Of a stretch of DNA of 8,544 bases, positions 1 through 6,268 are shown one piece after another. The DNA lies in NCBI GenBank assembly GCA_002367715.1, contig DFDL01000007.1:1-8544 (forward strand), read 5' to 3'. Under the pieces are notes generated by a model that worked only from the letters and a program-made list of their open reading frames with translations, ran no database searches and was not told the origin of the DNA. The translations under genes and the position numbers were made by a program. The stretch comes from Actinobacteria bacterium UBA3028 (GTDB taxonomy: Bacteria; Actinomycetota; Actinomycetes; Nanopelagicales; Nanopelagicaceae). Positions within the stretch are counted from its first letter, which is position 1. Each line of letters opens with the position of its first letter.

Positions 1-1311
1 TTAAGCACCCACAGTCTTAAACAACGTTGAGGCAACTGGATCAAATGTGCAACCACCATTTGCTTGATGGGTTAAATACTCTTCGCGGAAGTATTTGAGT
101 GAGGAGATAATCGGTGCAACTGCGCCATCGGCAAGTGCGCAAAATGATCTACCCGCGATGTTGTCACAGAGATCAAGCAACTTCTCTAAATCAGCTTCAG
201 TGCCTTTGCCAGCTTCAAGATCTTCAAGCATCTGGACTAGCCACCAAGTTCCTTCACGGCAAGGTGTGCACTTTCCACAAGACTCATGCTTATAAAACTC
301 AGTCCAGCGCAGCGCAGCTCGAACTACGCAAGTTGTCTCATCAAAAATTTGCAGCGCCTTTGTTCCTAACATCGAACCCGCTGCAGCTACTCCCTCATAA
401 TCAAGTGGGATATCTAGATGCGCATCGGTAAACATTGGTGTTGAAGATCCACCTGGTGTCCAAAATTTAAGTTTATGGCCGCTTCTAACTCCACCGGCTA
501 AATCAAGTAGCTCACGAAGTGTGATCCCAAGTGGCGCCTCAAATTGGCCGGGATTATTAACATGACCAGAGAGTGAGTAGAGCGTAAATCCCTTGCTCTT
601 CTCAGTTCCCATCGCTGAAAACCATTCGATTCCATTATTGATAATCGCTGGCACTGAAGCGATTGACTCAACGTTGTTTACAACGGTCGGCTTGGCATAA
701 AGGCCAGCAATCGCTGGAAATGGTGGACGCAGACGTGGCTGCCCGCGGAAACCTTCAAGTGAATCTAATAGCGCGGTCTCTTCACCACAGATATAGGCAC
801 CTGCTCCGGCATGAAGAGTGAGCTCAAGATCAAAGCCTTTGCCATCAATATTTTTTCCCAGAAGTCCCGCCTTATATGCATCCTCAATAGCTTGTTGCAT
901 CCGGCGAAAGACGTGAACAATTTCACCACGAAGATAAATAAATGCATGGTTTGCTCGAATTGCATATGAGCCAACAATTATTCCCTCAATTAGAACGTGC
1001 GGATTAGCCATAAGAAGCGGCGTATCCTTACAAGTTCCAGGTTCGGACTCATCTGCATTTACAACTAGATAGTGCTCCTTGTTATCGCCTTGTGGAATAA
1101 ATCCCCACTTGCTGCCAGTTGGGAATCCGGCGCCGCCTCGGCCCCGAAGTCCAGAATCTTTAATCATCTGGATAACTGCATCTGGCTCCATTGCGAAAGC
1201 TTTTGTTACAGCCTGATAGCCACCATTGCGCTTATATCCTTCAATTGTAAATGAATCTTTCTCATCCCAATTTACAGAAAGCACTGGAGTTAATTTATTT
1301 GCAGCTGACAT
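1..1311 (-). CDS. nuoF: NADH-quinone oxidoreductase subunit F (NADH/FMN-binding)
   Basis: NuoF is the electron entry point of complex I. It sits in the peripheral arm on the cytoplasmic side, oxidises NADH on FMN and passes electrons to the iron-sulfur chain. The 436-residue protein has the normal full length. Visible motifs are the glycine-rich nucleotide site GRGGAGFPTG (residues 57-66), NADESEPGTCKD (85-96), the NADH-site stretch GAGAYICGEET (169-179), and the N3 [4Fe-4S] ligands Cys345, Cys348 and Cys351 in SCGKCTPC, with Cys391 as the fourth. The ATG directly abuts the TAA of nuoE with no spacer. A Shine-Dalgarno-like AAAGGTGG lies 7 bases upstream of it, inside the nuoE 3' end, so translation is probably coupled. 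The TAA stop occupies the first three bases of the window, so the gene is complete; nuoG probably follows outside. The identification is secure. Confidence 0.98.
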   Translation of the reverse strand: MSAANKLTPVLSVNWDEKDSFTIEGYKRNGGYQAVTKAFAMEPDAVIQMIKDSGLRGRGGAGFPTGSKWGFIPQGDNKEHYLVVNADESEPGTCKDTPLLMANPHVLIEGIIVGSYAIRANHAFIYLRGEIVHVFRRMQQAIEDAYKAGLLGKNIDGKGFDLELTLHAGAGAYICGEETALLDSLEGFRGQPRLRPPFPAIAGLYAKPTVVNNVESIASVPAIINNGIEWFSAMGTEKSKGFTLYSLSGHVNNPGQFEAPLGITLRELLDLAGGVRSGHKLKFWTPGGSSTPMFTDAHLDIPLDYEGVAAAGSMLGTKALQIFDETTCVVRAALRWTEFYKHESCGKCTPCREGTWWLVQMLEDLEAGKGTEADLEKLLDLCDNIAGRSFCALADGAVAPIISSLKYFREEYLTHQANGGCTFDPVASTLFKTVGA

Positions 1312-1938
1312 TTACTTCCCACCTTTAGCAATCTTTAATCCAAGAAGTGTTGCTTCTCCTGCTGATACACCTTCATTTGCTAGGCCATCACTTAGACCAG
1401 CAAGTACTGCAGAGTTCTGCTTCCATGTACGCAGACTCTTTGGGCCGCGAGTTGGTGCTGGTGGATTTCCAGAACGCACCGCATCCACTAAATCTTTAAC
1501 GCTCTGTGGCGTCTGGTTATCATAAAACTCCCAATTGACCATTACTACAGGTGCGTAATCACAGGCAGCATTACATTCGATTCGCTCGATTGATACTTTG
1601 CCATCACCCGTTGTTTCATGATCAGCAATTCCTAAATGATCAGTTAAAGTTTCGTAAATTGCGTCCCCACCCATAACGGCGCAGAGAGTATTGATGCAGA
1701 CCCCGACGTGATATTCGCCTGCTGGTTCGCTGCGGTACTGAGTATAAAAAGTAGAGACTGCAGTAACTTCTGCCGTTGAGATTTCTAGCTTCTCTGAAAT
1801 AGCTTTAATTCCACGCGGAGTAATGTAACCATCAATAGATTGCACATAGTGAAGCAGTGGCATTACAGCTGAGCGAATTCGTGGATACCTTGCGATGATT
1901 GCATCCATAACTTTAAATTCTTCTGTTGTAAATTCCAT
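1312..1938 (-). CDS. nuoE: NADH-quinone oxidoreductase subunit E ([2Fe-2S])
   Basis: NuoE is the 24-kDa-type thioredoxin-fold subunit that carries the N1a [2Fe-2S] cluster beside NuoF in the NADH dehydrogenase module. The four ligands are visible as Cys81-x4-Cys86 and Cys122-x3-Cys126. The N-terminal helical part (about residues 1-70) includes the family-like stretch AVSTFYTQY. At 208 residues it is longer than the roughly 160-residue proteobacterial form. The extra C-terminal part, with PPAPTRGPKSLRTWK at about 159-173, resembles the tail I recall in actinobacterial NuoE, so I read it as lineage-typical rather than a fusion. The ATG overlaps the nuoD stop by one base (TAATG), and a strong GGGAGGAG lies 10 bases upstream inside nuoD. 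This supports the start and coupling to nuoD. Confidence 0.97.
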   Translation of the reverse strand: MEFTTEEFKVMDAIIARYPRIRSAVMPLLHYVQSIDGYITPRGIKAISEKLEISTAEVTAVSTFYTQYRSEPAGEYHVGVCINTLCAVMGGDAIYETLTDHLGIADHETTGDGKVSIERIECNAACDYAPVVMVNWEFYDNQTPQSVKDLVDAVRSGNPPAPTRGPKSLRTWKQNSAVLAGLSDGLANEGVSAGEATLLGLKIAKGGK

Positions 1939-3275
1939 TATCGATCAACTCCTCCCATAACTGGATCGATTGATGCAACGGCGCCAATAATATCGGCGAT
2001 CATTCCGCCTTCAGCCATCGCAGAAGTTGCCTGCAAATTATTGAAAGATGGTTCACGGAAGTGCACTCGGTATGGCCTGGTTCCACCATCAGATACCAGG
2101 TGAACACCGGTCTCACCGCGAGGTGACTCAACTGCTGCATAAGCCTGACCTGCTGGGACTCGGAAACCTTCGGTTACTAATTTGAAGTGATGAATTAGCG
2201 ACTCCATTGAAGTTCCCATAATTTCACGAATGTGTTCAAGTGAGTTACCCAATCCATCGCTTCCAACTGATAGTTGAGATGGCCAAGCTATCTTCTTATC
2301 GGCAACCATAACTGGTTGGCCTTCAGATTTTTCTAACTTGTCGCATGCTTGTTCGATAATGCGAAGTGATTGCTCTAGCTCTTGCAGACGAATTAAGAAT
2401 CGGCCATAAACATCACAGGTATCGGTTGTTATTACATCAAAGTCATAATTCTCATAACCGCAATATGGCTCAGTCTTACGTAGATCCCATGGCATCCCAG
2501 TAGAACGGAGAACTGGCCCAGTAATTCCAAGTGTTGTGCACCCAGCTAAATCTAGGTAACCAATACCTTGAGTTCGCATCATCCAAATTGTATTTCCGAC
2601 CAAGAGCTTCTCAGTATCCTTAAAATTATGGCGAAGCTCTTTTACGGTTTCGCGGATCTTTGCAATCGCACCTTTAGGTAAATCCTGGGCAACGCCACCT
2701 GGGCGGACATATGCCATATTCATACGAAGACCTGAGATCATTTCAAATACATCTAGAACTTTCTCGCGTTCGCGGAATGCAAAGATCATCGGCGAAAGTG
2801 CGCCAAGTTCAAGTGCGCCAGTACCTAAAGCAACCATATGTGAAGAGATTCGGTTTAGCTCCATCATTAGTACGCGAATCTGGCTAGCGCGCTCTGGTAT
2901 GTCATTAGTAATTCCAAGTAATTTTTCAAGCGATAGGCAGTATGCGGTTTCATTAAAAATTGGCGCCAGGTAATCCATTCGAGTCACGAAGGTTACGCCC
3001 TGGGTCCAGTTGCGATATTCAGCATTCTTTTCGATGCCAGTATGGAGATAACCAATTCCGGTGCGGACTTCGGTAATTGTTTCGCCCTCTAGCTCTAAAA
3101 CTAAGCGCAGAACTCCGTGCGTCGATGGGTGTTGTGGTCCCATATTTACAACTACGCGCTCCTCTTTGGTCTGCCCAATCTCAGTTACAAGTGCATCCCA
3201 GTCACCACCCGTTACTGAATAGACGCGTCCTTCAGTTGTATCGGTAGCTGATGCGTATGAATCGCGAGTTGTCAT
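1938..3275 (-). CDS. nuoD: NADH-quinone oxidoreductase subunit D (49-kDa, quinone site)
   Basis: NuoD is the 49-kDa-type subunit of the connecting module. It shares the quinone-reduction cavity with NuoB and descends from the large subunit of [NiFe] hydrogenases. The 445-residue protein has the diagnostic GPQHPSTHG at 46-54 and MDYLAPIFNETAY from residue 100. His53 and Tyr102 share a constant offset of 15 from the quinone-binding His38 and Tyr87 that I recall for Thermus Nqo4, so both functional residues appear to be present. The C terminus, DPVMGGVDR, is the usual family ending. The first 40 or so residues are a variable N-terminal extension. The start ATG shares one base with the nuoC stop (TAATG), preceded by AGGT 7 bases upstream. 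The last codons carry the ribosome-binding site of nuoE. Nothing looks damaged. Confidence 0.98.
   Translation of the reverse strand: MTTRDSYASATDTTEGRVYSVTGGDWDALVTEIGQTKEERVVVNMGPQHPSTHGVLRLVLELEGETITEVRTGIGYLHTGIEKNAEYRNWTQGVTFVTRMDYLAPIFNETAYCLSLEKLLGITNDIPERASQIRVLMMELNRISSHMVALGTGALELGALSPMIFAFREREKVLDVFEMISGLRMNMAYVRPGGVAQDLPKGAIAKIRETVKELRHNFKDTEKLLVGNTIWMMRTQGIGYLDLAGCTTLGITGPVLRSTGMPWDLRKTEPYCGYENYDFDVITTDTCDVYGRFLIRLQELEQSLRIIEQACDKLEKSEGQPVMVADKKIAWPSQLSVGSDGLGNSLEHIREIMGTSMESLIHHFKLVTEGFRVPAGQAYAAVESPRGETGVHLVSDGGTRPYRVHFREPSFNNLQATSAMAEGGMIADIIGAVASIDPVMGGVDR
1949..1956 (-). promoter_or_regulatory. nuoE ribosome-binding site inside nuoD
   Basis: GGGAGGAG on the minus strand lies 10 bases before the nuoE ATG and is the strongest Shine-Dalgarno match I noticed in the window. 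It is formed by the codons of the conserved Met-Gly-Gly-Val near the NuoD C terminus, so one sequence serves protein and translation signal. It supports the nuoE start at 1938. Confidence 0.7.
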
Positions 3276-3910
3276 TAATAAGACCTGCGTTCTGATGGTG
3301 CTGGGACTGTTGCGCCCTTATATTCAACTGGAATTCCGCCAAGTGGATAATCTTTACGTTGCGGATGTCCTGGCCAATCATCTGGCATCAAAATTCGAGT
3401 AAGTCCTGGATGTCCATCAAAGATTATTCCAAACATGTCCCAAGTTTCACGTTCATGCCAGTTATTGCCAGCCCATACTTCAACAAGTGATGGAATATGC
3501 GGATCTGAATCTGGTGCGCTAACTTCTAAGCGAATTCGGCGGTTGTGCGTCATTGAAAGTAGTGGATAGACAGCATGAAGTTCTCGATTTTTATCTTCTG
3601 GATAATGAACTCCACTAACTCCAAGACAAATTTCAAAGCGAAGTGATTGGGTATCCCGCAGTTTCATTGCAGTTTCAAATAATTTTTCGCGCTTTATATG
3701 AAGTGTGAGTTCACCGCGATCAACAACTGCCTTCTCAATTGCATCACTGAATTCTGGATAAGCGCGCTCTAGCTCATCTGCAACTTCATCAAAATAGCTG
3801 CCATAAGGTCGTTGGCTTGATCCGACATTTGGAGTGCTTCGTACTAAGCCACCAAATCCTGAGGTATCCCCTGAACCACTTGCGCCAAACATTCCTTGGA
3901 GCTCGCTCAT
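3275..3910 (-). CDS. nuoC: NADH-quinone oxidoreductase subunit C (30-kDa)
   Basis: NuoC is the 30-kDa-type subunit that packs against NuoD in the connecting arm; it binds no cofactor itself. The signature ERETWDMFGI is at residues 153-162, followed by GHP (166-168), ILMPDDW and HPQRKDYPLGG (182-192). At 211 residues it is a stand-alone NuoC, not the NuoCD fusion of Escherichia coli. The first 25 residues (MFGASGSGDTSGFGG region) are flexible and resemble the N-terminal tail I recall in actinobacterial NuoC, which supports this start. The ATG overlaps the nuoB TGA in an ATGA arrangement, with a clear AAAGGGG 8 bases upstream. That is classic translational coupling. Confidence 0.97.
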   Translation of the reverse strand: MSELQGMFGASGSGDTSGFGGLVRSTPNVGSSQRPYGSYFDEVADELERAYPEFSDAIEKAVVDRGELTLHIKREKLFETAMKLRDTQSLRFEICLGVSGVHYPEDKNRELHAVYPLLSMTHNRRIRLEVSAPDSDPHIPSLVEVWAGNNWHERETWDMFGIIFDGHPGLTRILMPDDWPGHPQRKDYPLGGIPVEYKGATVPAPSERRSY

Positions 3911-4461
3911 GCAAGTAGCCCCTTTAATTCATGTGTTGGCTTTGCTGCGAGCGCAGCAGCTTCGACTTCACGAATTATCGCCTCGCGGTTTACGCCAAGC
4001 TTCTCGCTTCCAATATGTTCGTGCAGTTTCAAGATTGCATCCATCAACATTTCTGGGCGTGGTGGACATCCTGGTAGATAAATATCTACCGGCACGATGT
4101 GGTCAACACCTTGGACAATTGCATAATTATTAAACATGCCACCTGATGAAGCACAAGCTCCCATTGCAATTACCCATTTTGGCGCAGCCATTTGATCGTA
4201 AATTTGTCGAAGAACTGGCGCCATTTTATTTGATACTCGACCAGCAACAATCATTAAATCTGCTTGCCGTGGTGAAGCGCGAAAAACTTCCATTCCAAAA
4301 CGTGCAGCGTCATAACGTCCACCGCCAAATGCCATCATCTCAATTGCACAACATGCAAGACCAAAAGTTGCAGGCCAGAGCGAATTTTTGCGCATATAGC
4401 CGGCAAGTTTTTCAACAGAGGTAAGTGCAAATCCGGCTGGTAATTTCTCTTCTAAACCCAT
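3907..4461 (-). CDS. nuoB: NADH-quinone oxidoreductase subunit B (N2 cluster)
   Basis: NuoB (PSST/20-kDa type) carries the terminal [4Fe-4S] cluster N2, which hands electrons to quinone at the NuoB-NuoD interface by the membrane. The four ligands are visible: the adjacent pair Cys37-Cys38 in FGLACCAIEMM, Cys103 in MGACASSGGMFNNYA, and Cys132 in YLPGCPPRPE. I chose the ATG at 4461 (MGLEEKLPAGF), giving 184 residues, because actinobacterial NuoB as I recall it begins MGLEEKLP. The frame stays open upstream to 4545, but that extra 28 residues would run through the nuoA coding end and has no family counterpart. The gap to nuoA is 4 bases. There is no convincing Shine-Dalgarno sequence, so re-initiation after nuoA is likely. 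The 3' end overlaps nuoC by 4 bases. Confidence 0.97.
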   Translation of the reverse strand: MGLEEKLPAGFALTSVEKLAGYMRKNSLWPATFGLACCAIEMMAFGGGRYDAARFGMEVFRASPRQADLMIVAGRVSNKMAPVLRQIYDQMAAPKWVIAMGACASSGGMFNNYAIVQGVDHIVPVDIYLPGCPPRPEMLMDAILKLHEHIGSEKLGVNREAIIREVEAAALAAKPTHELKGLLA

Positions 4462-4465
4462 CTTT

Positions 4466-4825
4466 TTAATCCCATTCCAATCCGCCGCGGCGCCAAACAT
4501 AGGCATATGCAACAAAAACTGTTCCGATGAAGATAACCATTTCAACTAATCCAAAGAGACCTAATTGATCAAAAGTAACAGCCCATGGATATAAGAAGAC
4601 AATTTCAATATCAAATACGATAAATAACATTGCGGTTAGAAAATATTTGACTGGAAAGCGACCGCCGCCAGCAGCTTGCGGAGATGGTTGGATTCCACAT
4701 TCATATGCATCAACTTTTGCTCGGTTGTAACGCTTTGGACCAGTTACCGCAGCTGCAATAACTGAAAATATTCCGAATCCGAAGCCAATTGCCCCAATTA
4801 TCAGGATCGGTACATACGGGTTCAT
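4466..4825 (-). CDS. nuoA: NADH-quinone oxidoreductase subunit A (membrane)
   Basis: NuoA (ND3 type) is a small membrane subunit at the junction of the hydrophilic and membrane arms of complex I. The 119-residue protein has three predicted membrane helices, at about residues 4-26, 62-82 and 89-111. Between the first two is the conserved loop with ECGI (42-45), which borders the quinone channel. The second helix carries the expected acidic residues Asp72 and Glu74 in FIVFDIEIVFLYPW. It is the first gene of the nuo block. No Shine-Dalgarno sequence precedes the ATG (the bases in front read CTCAACGCTT), unlike nuoC, nuoE and nuoF, so initiation may be leaderless or SD-independent. Its length is normal and the identification is secure. 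Confidence 0.97.
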   Translation of the reverse strand: MNPYVPILIIGAIGFGFGIFSVIAAAVTGPKRYNRAKVDAYECGIQPSPQAAGGGRFPVKYFLTAMLFIVFDIEIVFLYPWAVTFDQLGLFGLVEMVIFIGTVFVAYAYVWRRGGLEWD

Positions 4826-4909
4826 AAGCGTTGAGTCTACGCGTTTAGGCGTTATAGGTCACAATTCTAAAAGAGGATCGGGCGCAGTTTGCTCAGGTTG
4901 TGGCAACAA
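4826..4909 (-). promoter_or_regulatory. menG-nuoA spacer with possible nuo promoter
   Basis: This 84-base spacer separates the menG stop from the nuoA ATG, both on the minus strand. I see no terminator: the only inverted repeat near menG is a 4-bp stem (GTTG-CCA-CAAC) without a T-run. Two hexamers resemble a -10 box on the minus strand: TATAAC (4851-4856) and TAGAAT (4864-4869). Neither has a good -35 at 16-18 bases. Downstream of TATAAC the leader holds three AACGC copies. So nuo could have its own promoter here, be read through from menG, or both. This is inference from sequence only. Confidence 0.3.
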
Positions 4910-5602
4910 TCACGACTTATAACCCGTATGAATTGCAACTATTCCAAAGGTGAGATTGCGCCATTGGACACTTCCAAAACCGACCTCTTCCATTAGGGCG
5001 GCAAGGGCAGTCTGGTTCGGCCAAGCCTGAATCGACTCGGCCAGGTAGATATATGCATCCGGGTTAGTTGAAATTTTCCGAGCAATTGCGGGGAGAGCTC
5101 TCATCAAATAGTGGAGATAGAAGTTTCTAAATAGCCGATTGGTGGGTTGTGAAAATTCAACAATGACCATTCGACCACCGGGTTTTAAAACACGGAGGGC
5201 CTGGCTAAGCGCCTTTTTAGTATCAGAGGTATTGCGAAGTCCAAATGAGATTGTTGTTATATCAAATTCATTATCTTTAAAGGTAAGTGCGAGCGCATCG
5301 CCTTGCATGAAAGTTAATTCTGGATGGCGCTTGCGCCCGGCATCTAACATTCCTTTAGAGAAATCTAAAGAGATAACTTCTGCTCCCGTATCTGCTAGTG
5401 GTCGACTAGATGATCCAGTTCCTGCTGCAATATCTAAAATTCGCATCCCAGGTTTTGGTTGGATTATCGAAGTAGCAACTTTGCGCCAAGCTTTTGTGCG
5501 CCCCAAACTAAGTAGGTCATTTAAAAAGTCATACCGGCGAGCAACGCCATCAAACATGGCTGAAACCTCTTCGGGCTCTTTACCTAGACCTGCTCTACTC
5601 AC
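4910..5602 (-). CDS. menG: Demethylmenaquinone methyltransferase (UbiE/MenG family)
   Basis: MenG makes the last step of menaquinone synthesis, the S-adenosylmethionine-dependent C-methylation of demethylmenaquinone. The 230-residue product has the first UbiE signature around YDFLNDLLSLGRTKAWR (24-40), the SAM-binding motif LDIAAGTGSSS (56-66) with acidic Asp80, ISFGLRN (118-124), the second UbiE signature RVLKPGGRMVIVEFS (137-151), and the family-typical NPDAYIYLAESI (180-191) and WRNLTFGIVAIH. I chose the GTG at 5602 because MSRAGLGKEPEEV aligns with the actinobacterial N terminus I remember. A further in-frame GTG at 5635 would add 11 unconserved residues and use up half of the divergent spacer. 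Context (nuo downstream, menF and menD nearby, actinobacterial style) points to menaquinone rather than ubiquinone. It is probably the first gene transcribed towards nuoA. Confidence 0.94.
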   Translation of the reverse strand: MSRAGLGKEPEEVSAMFDGVARRYDFLNDLLSLGRTKAWRKVATSIIQPKPGMRILDIAAGTGSSSRPLADTGAEVISLDFSKGMLDAGRKRHPELTFMQGDALALTFKDNEFDITTISFGLRNTSDTKKALSQALRVLKPGGRMVIVEFSQPTNRLFRNFYLHYLMRALPAIARKISTNPDAYIYLAESIQAWPNQTALAALMEEVGFGSVQWRNLTFGIVAIHTGYKS

Positions 5603-5666
5603 GCGTATATTCTCGCCGTAGTAGGCTCTGACCACAAATTAAGGACTGTCTCGAGAGGCCAGATAC
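5603..5666. promoter_or_regulatory. Divergent menG/bioY promoter region
   Basis: These 64 bases are the only space for promoters of the divergent menG and bioY genes. On the plus strand TATATT (5606-5611) is a good -10 match that would give bioY a leader of about 50 bases, but I see no matching -35. On the minus strand TTGTGG, 17 bases, then GAGAAT ends 6 bases before the menG GTG, which would make menG nearly leaderless. The two candidate -10 boxes sit almost back to back, so the two promoters may interfere with each other. No recognised biotin operator is apparent to me. Confidence 0.35.
5653..5658 (+). promoter_or_regulatory. bioY ribosome-binding site
   Basis: GAGAGG lies 8 bases before the bioY ATG at 5667, a good Shine-Dalgarno match and spacing, and it fixes the start. 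It overlaps the 8-bp palindrome TCTCGAGA (5649-5656). Confidence 0.6.
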
Positions 5667-6257
5667 ATGACTCAGTTGTCAGAAGTAAGCACCCTTAAAT
5701 CAGCGTTTGTTGCGCGCAATACTGCCGTGACGCAACTTACTTTAGTTTTAGCTGGAACGATCTTCTTATCTGTAATGGCTCAAATTGCATTTCCAATTCC
5801 TGGATCTCCAGTTCCGGTTACCGGTCAGACTCTTGGTGTTCTACTACTAGGCACTGCATATGGCGCAGGTCTCGGATTTAGCACGATGGCCTTCTATCTA
5901 TTAATTGGAATTTTAGGAGCACCGGTCTTTGCCTCTGGATCACATGGTCTAGAGCGAGTTATCGGCGCTACCGGTGGATATTTAGTTGGAATGCTTTTTG
6001 CTAGCCTGGTTCTCGGCGCATTGGCAGGCCGCAAATGGGATCAAAAAATTAGAACTGTTATCCCAACCATGATTATCGGCAGCACAATTGTTTTTACATT
6101 TGGCTTAATCTGGTTACAACAATTTTCTGGCCAGAGCTGGAGCTGGACTCTTGAAAAAGGATTGCTGCCATTTCTACCCGGCGAGATTCTAAAGATTGCA
6201 ATTGCAAGTACTGCGCTACCTACACTTTGGCGCTTTATATCTAAGCGCAGCAATTAA
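5667..6257 (+). CDS. bioY: Biotin ECF transporter S component BioY
   Basis: BioY is the membrane substrate-binding (S) component of the energy-coupling factor biotin importer. The 196-residue protein is strongly hydrophobic, with about six membrane segments. It carries the family motif PVPVTGQTLGVLLLG (48-62), YLLIGILGAPVFA (77-89), the GATGGYLVG turn (100-108), and PFLPGEILKIAIA near the C terminus (168-180). No ATPase or transmembrane coupling gene (bioM/bioN or ecfAA'T) lies beside it in this window, so it may work alone or use a shared ECF module encoded elsewhere. The start is fixed by GAGAGG 8 bases upstream. The gene is followed after 11 bases by the isochorismate synthase gene, so the two are probably co-transcribed although their functions differ. 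Residue 173 is Glu where I recall an Asp of an Asp-x-x-Lys pair; Lys176 is present. Confidence 0.93.
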   Translation: MTQLSEVSTLKSAFVARNTAVTQLTLVLAGTIFLSVMAQIAFPIPGSPVPVTGQTLGVLLLGTAYGAGLGFSTMAFYLLIGILGAPVFASGSHGLERVIGATGGYLVGMLFASLVLGALAGRKWDQKIRTVIPTMIIGSTIVFTFGLIWLQQFSGQSWSWTLEKGLLPFLPGEILKIAIASTALPTLWRFISKRSN

Positions 6258-6268
6258 ACTTTATATTC

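Noticed and set aside
114..431. 105-codon plus-strand frame opposite nuoF
   Set aside because: It is antisense to the conserved NuoF C terminus and its product is low-complexity with no recognisable domain.
4462..4545. N-terminal extension of nuoB to an upstream ATG
   Set aside because: It would overlap nuoA by 80 bases and add 28 residues absent from the NuoB family; the ATG at 4461 matches the conserved N terminus.
4893..4909. Small inverted repeat after menG as a terminator
   Set aside because: The stem is only 4 bp (GTTG/CAAC) with no following T-run, so it does not support intrinsic termination.
5139..5621. 160-codon open frame on the plus strand opposite menG
   Set aside because: It is antisense to a well-conserved gene, its translation resembles no family I know, and it has no visible promoter or ribosome-binding site.
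5603..5635. Extension of menG to the GTG at 5635
   Set aside because: The 11 extra residues have no counterpart in MenG proteins as I recall them, and the extension would cover most of the menG promoter space.
5649..5656. Palindrome TCTCGAGA in front of bioY as a biotin operator
   Set aside because: Eight bases of symmetry is little above chance, it does not match the BirA, BioR or BioQ sites as I remember them, and it simply overlaps the Shine-Dalgarno sequence.
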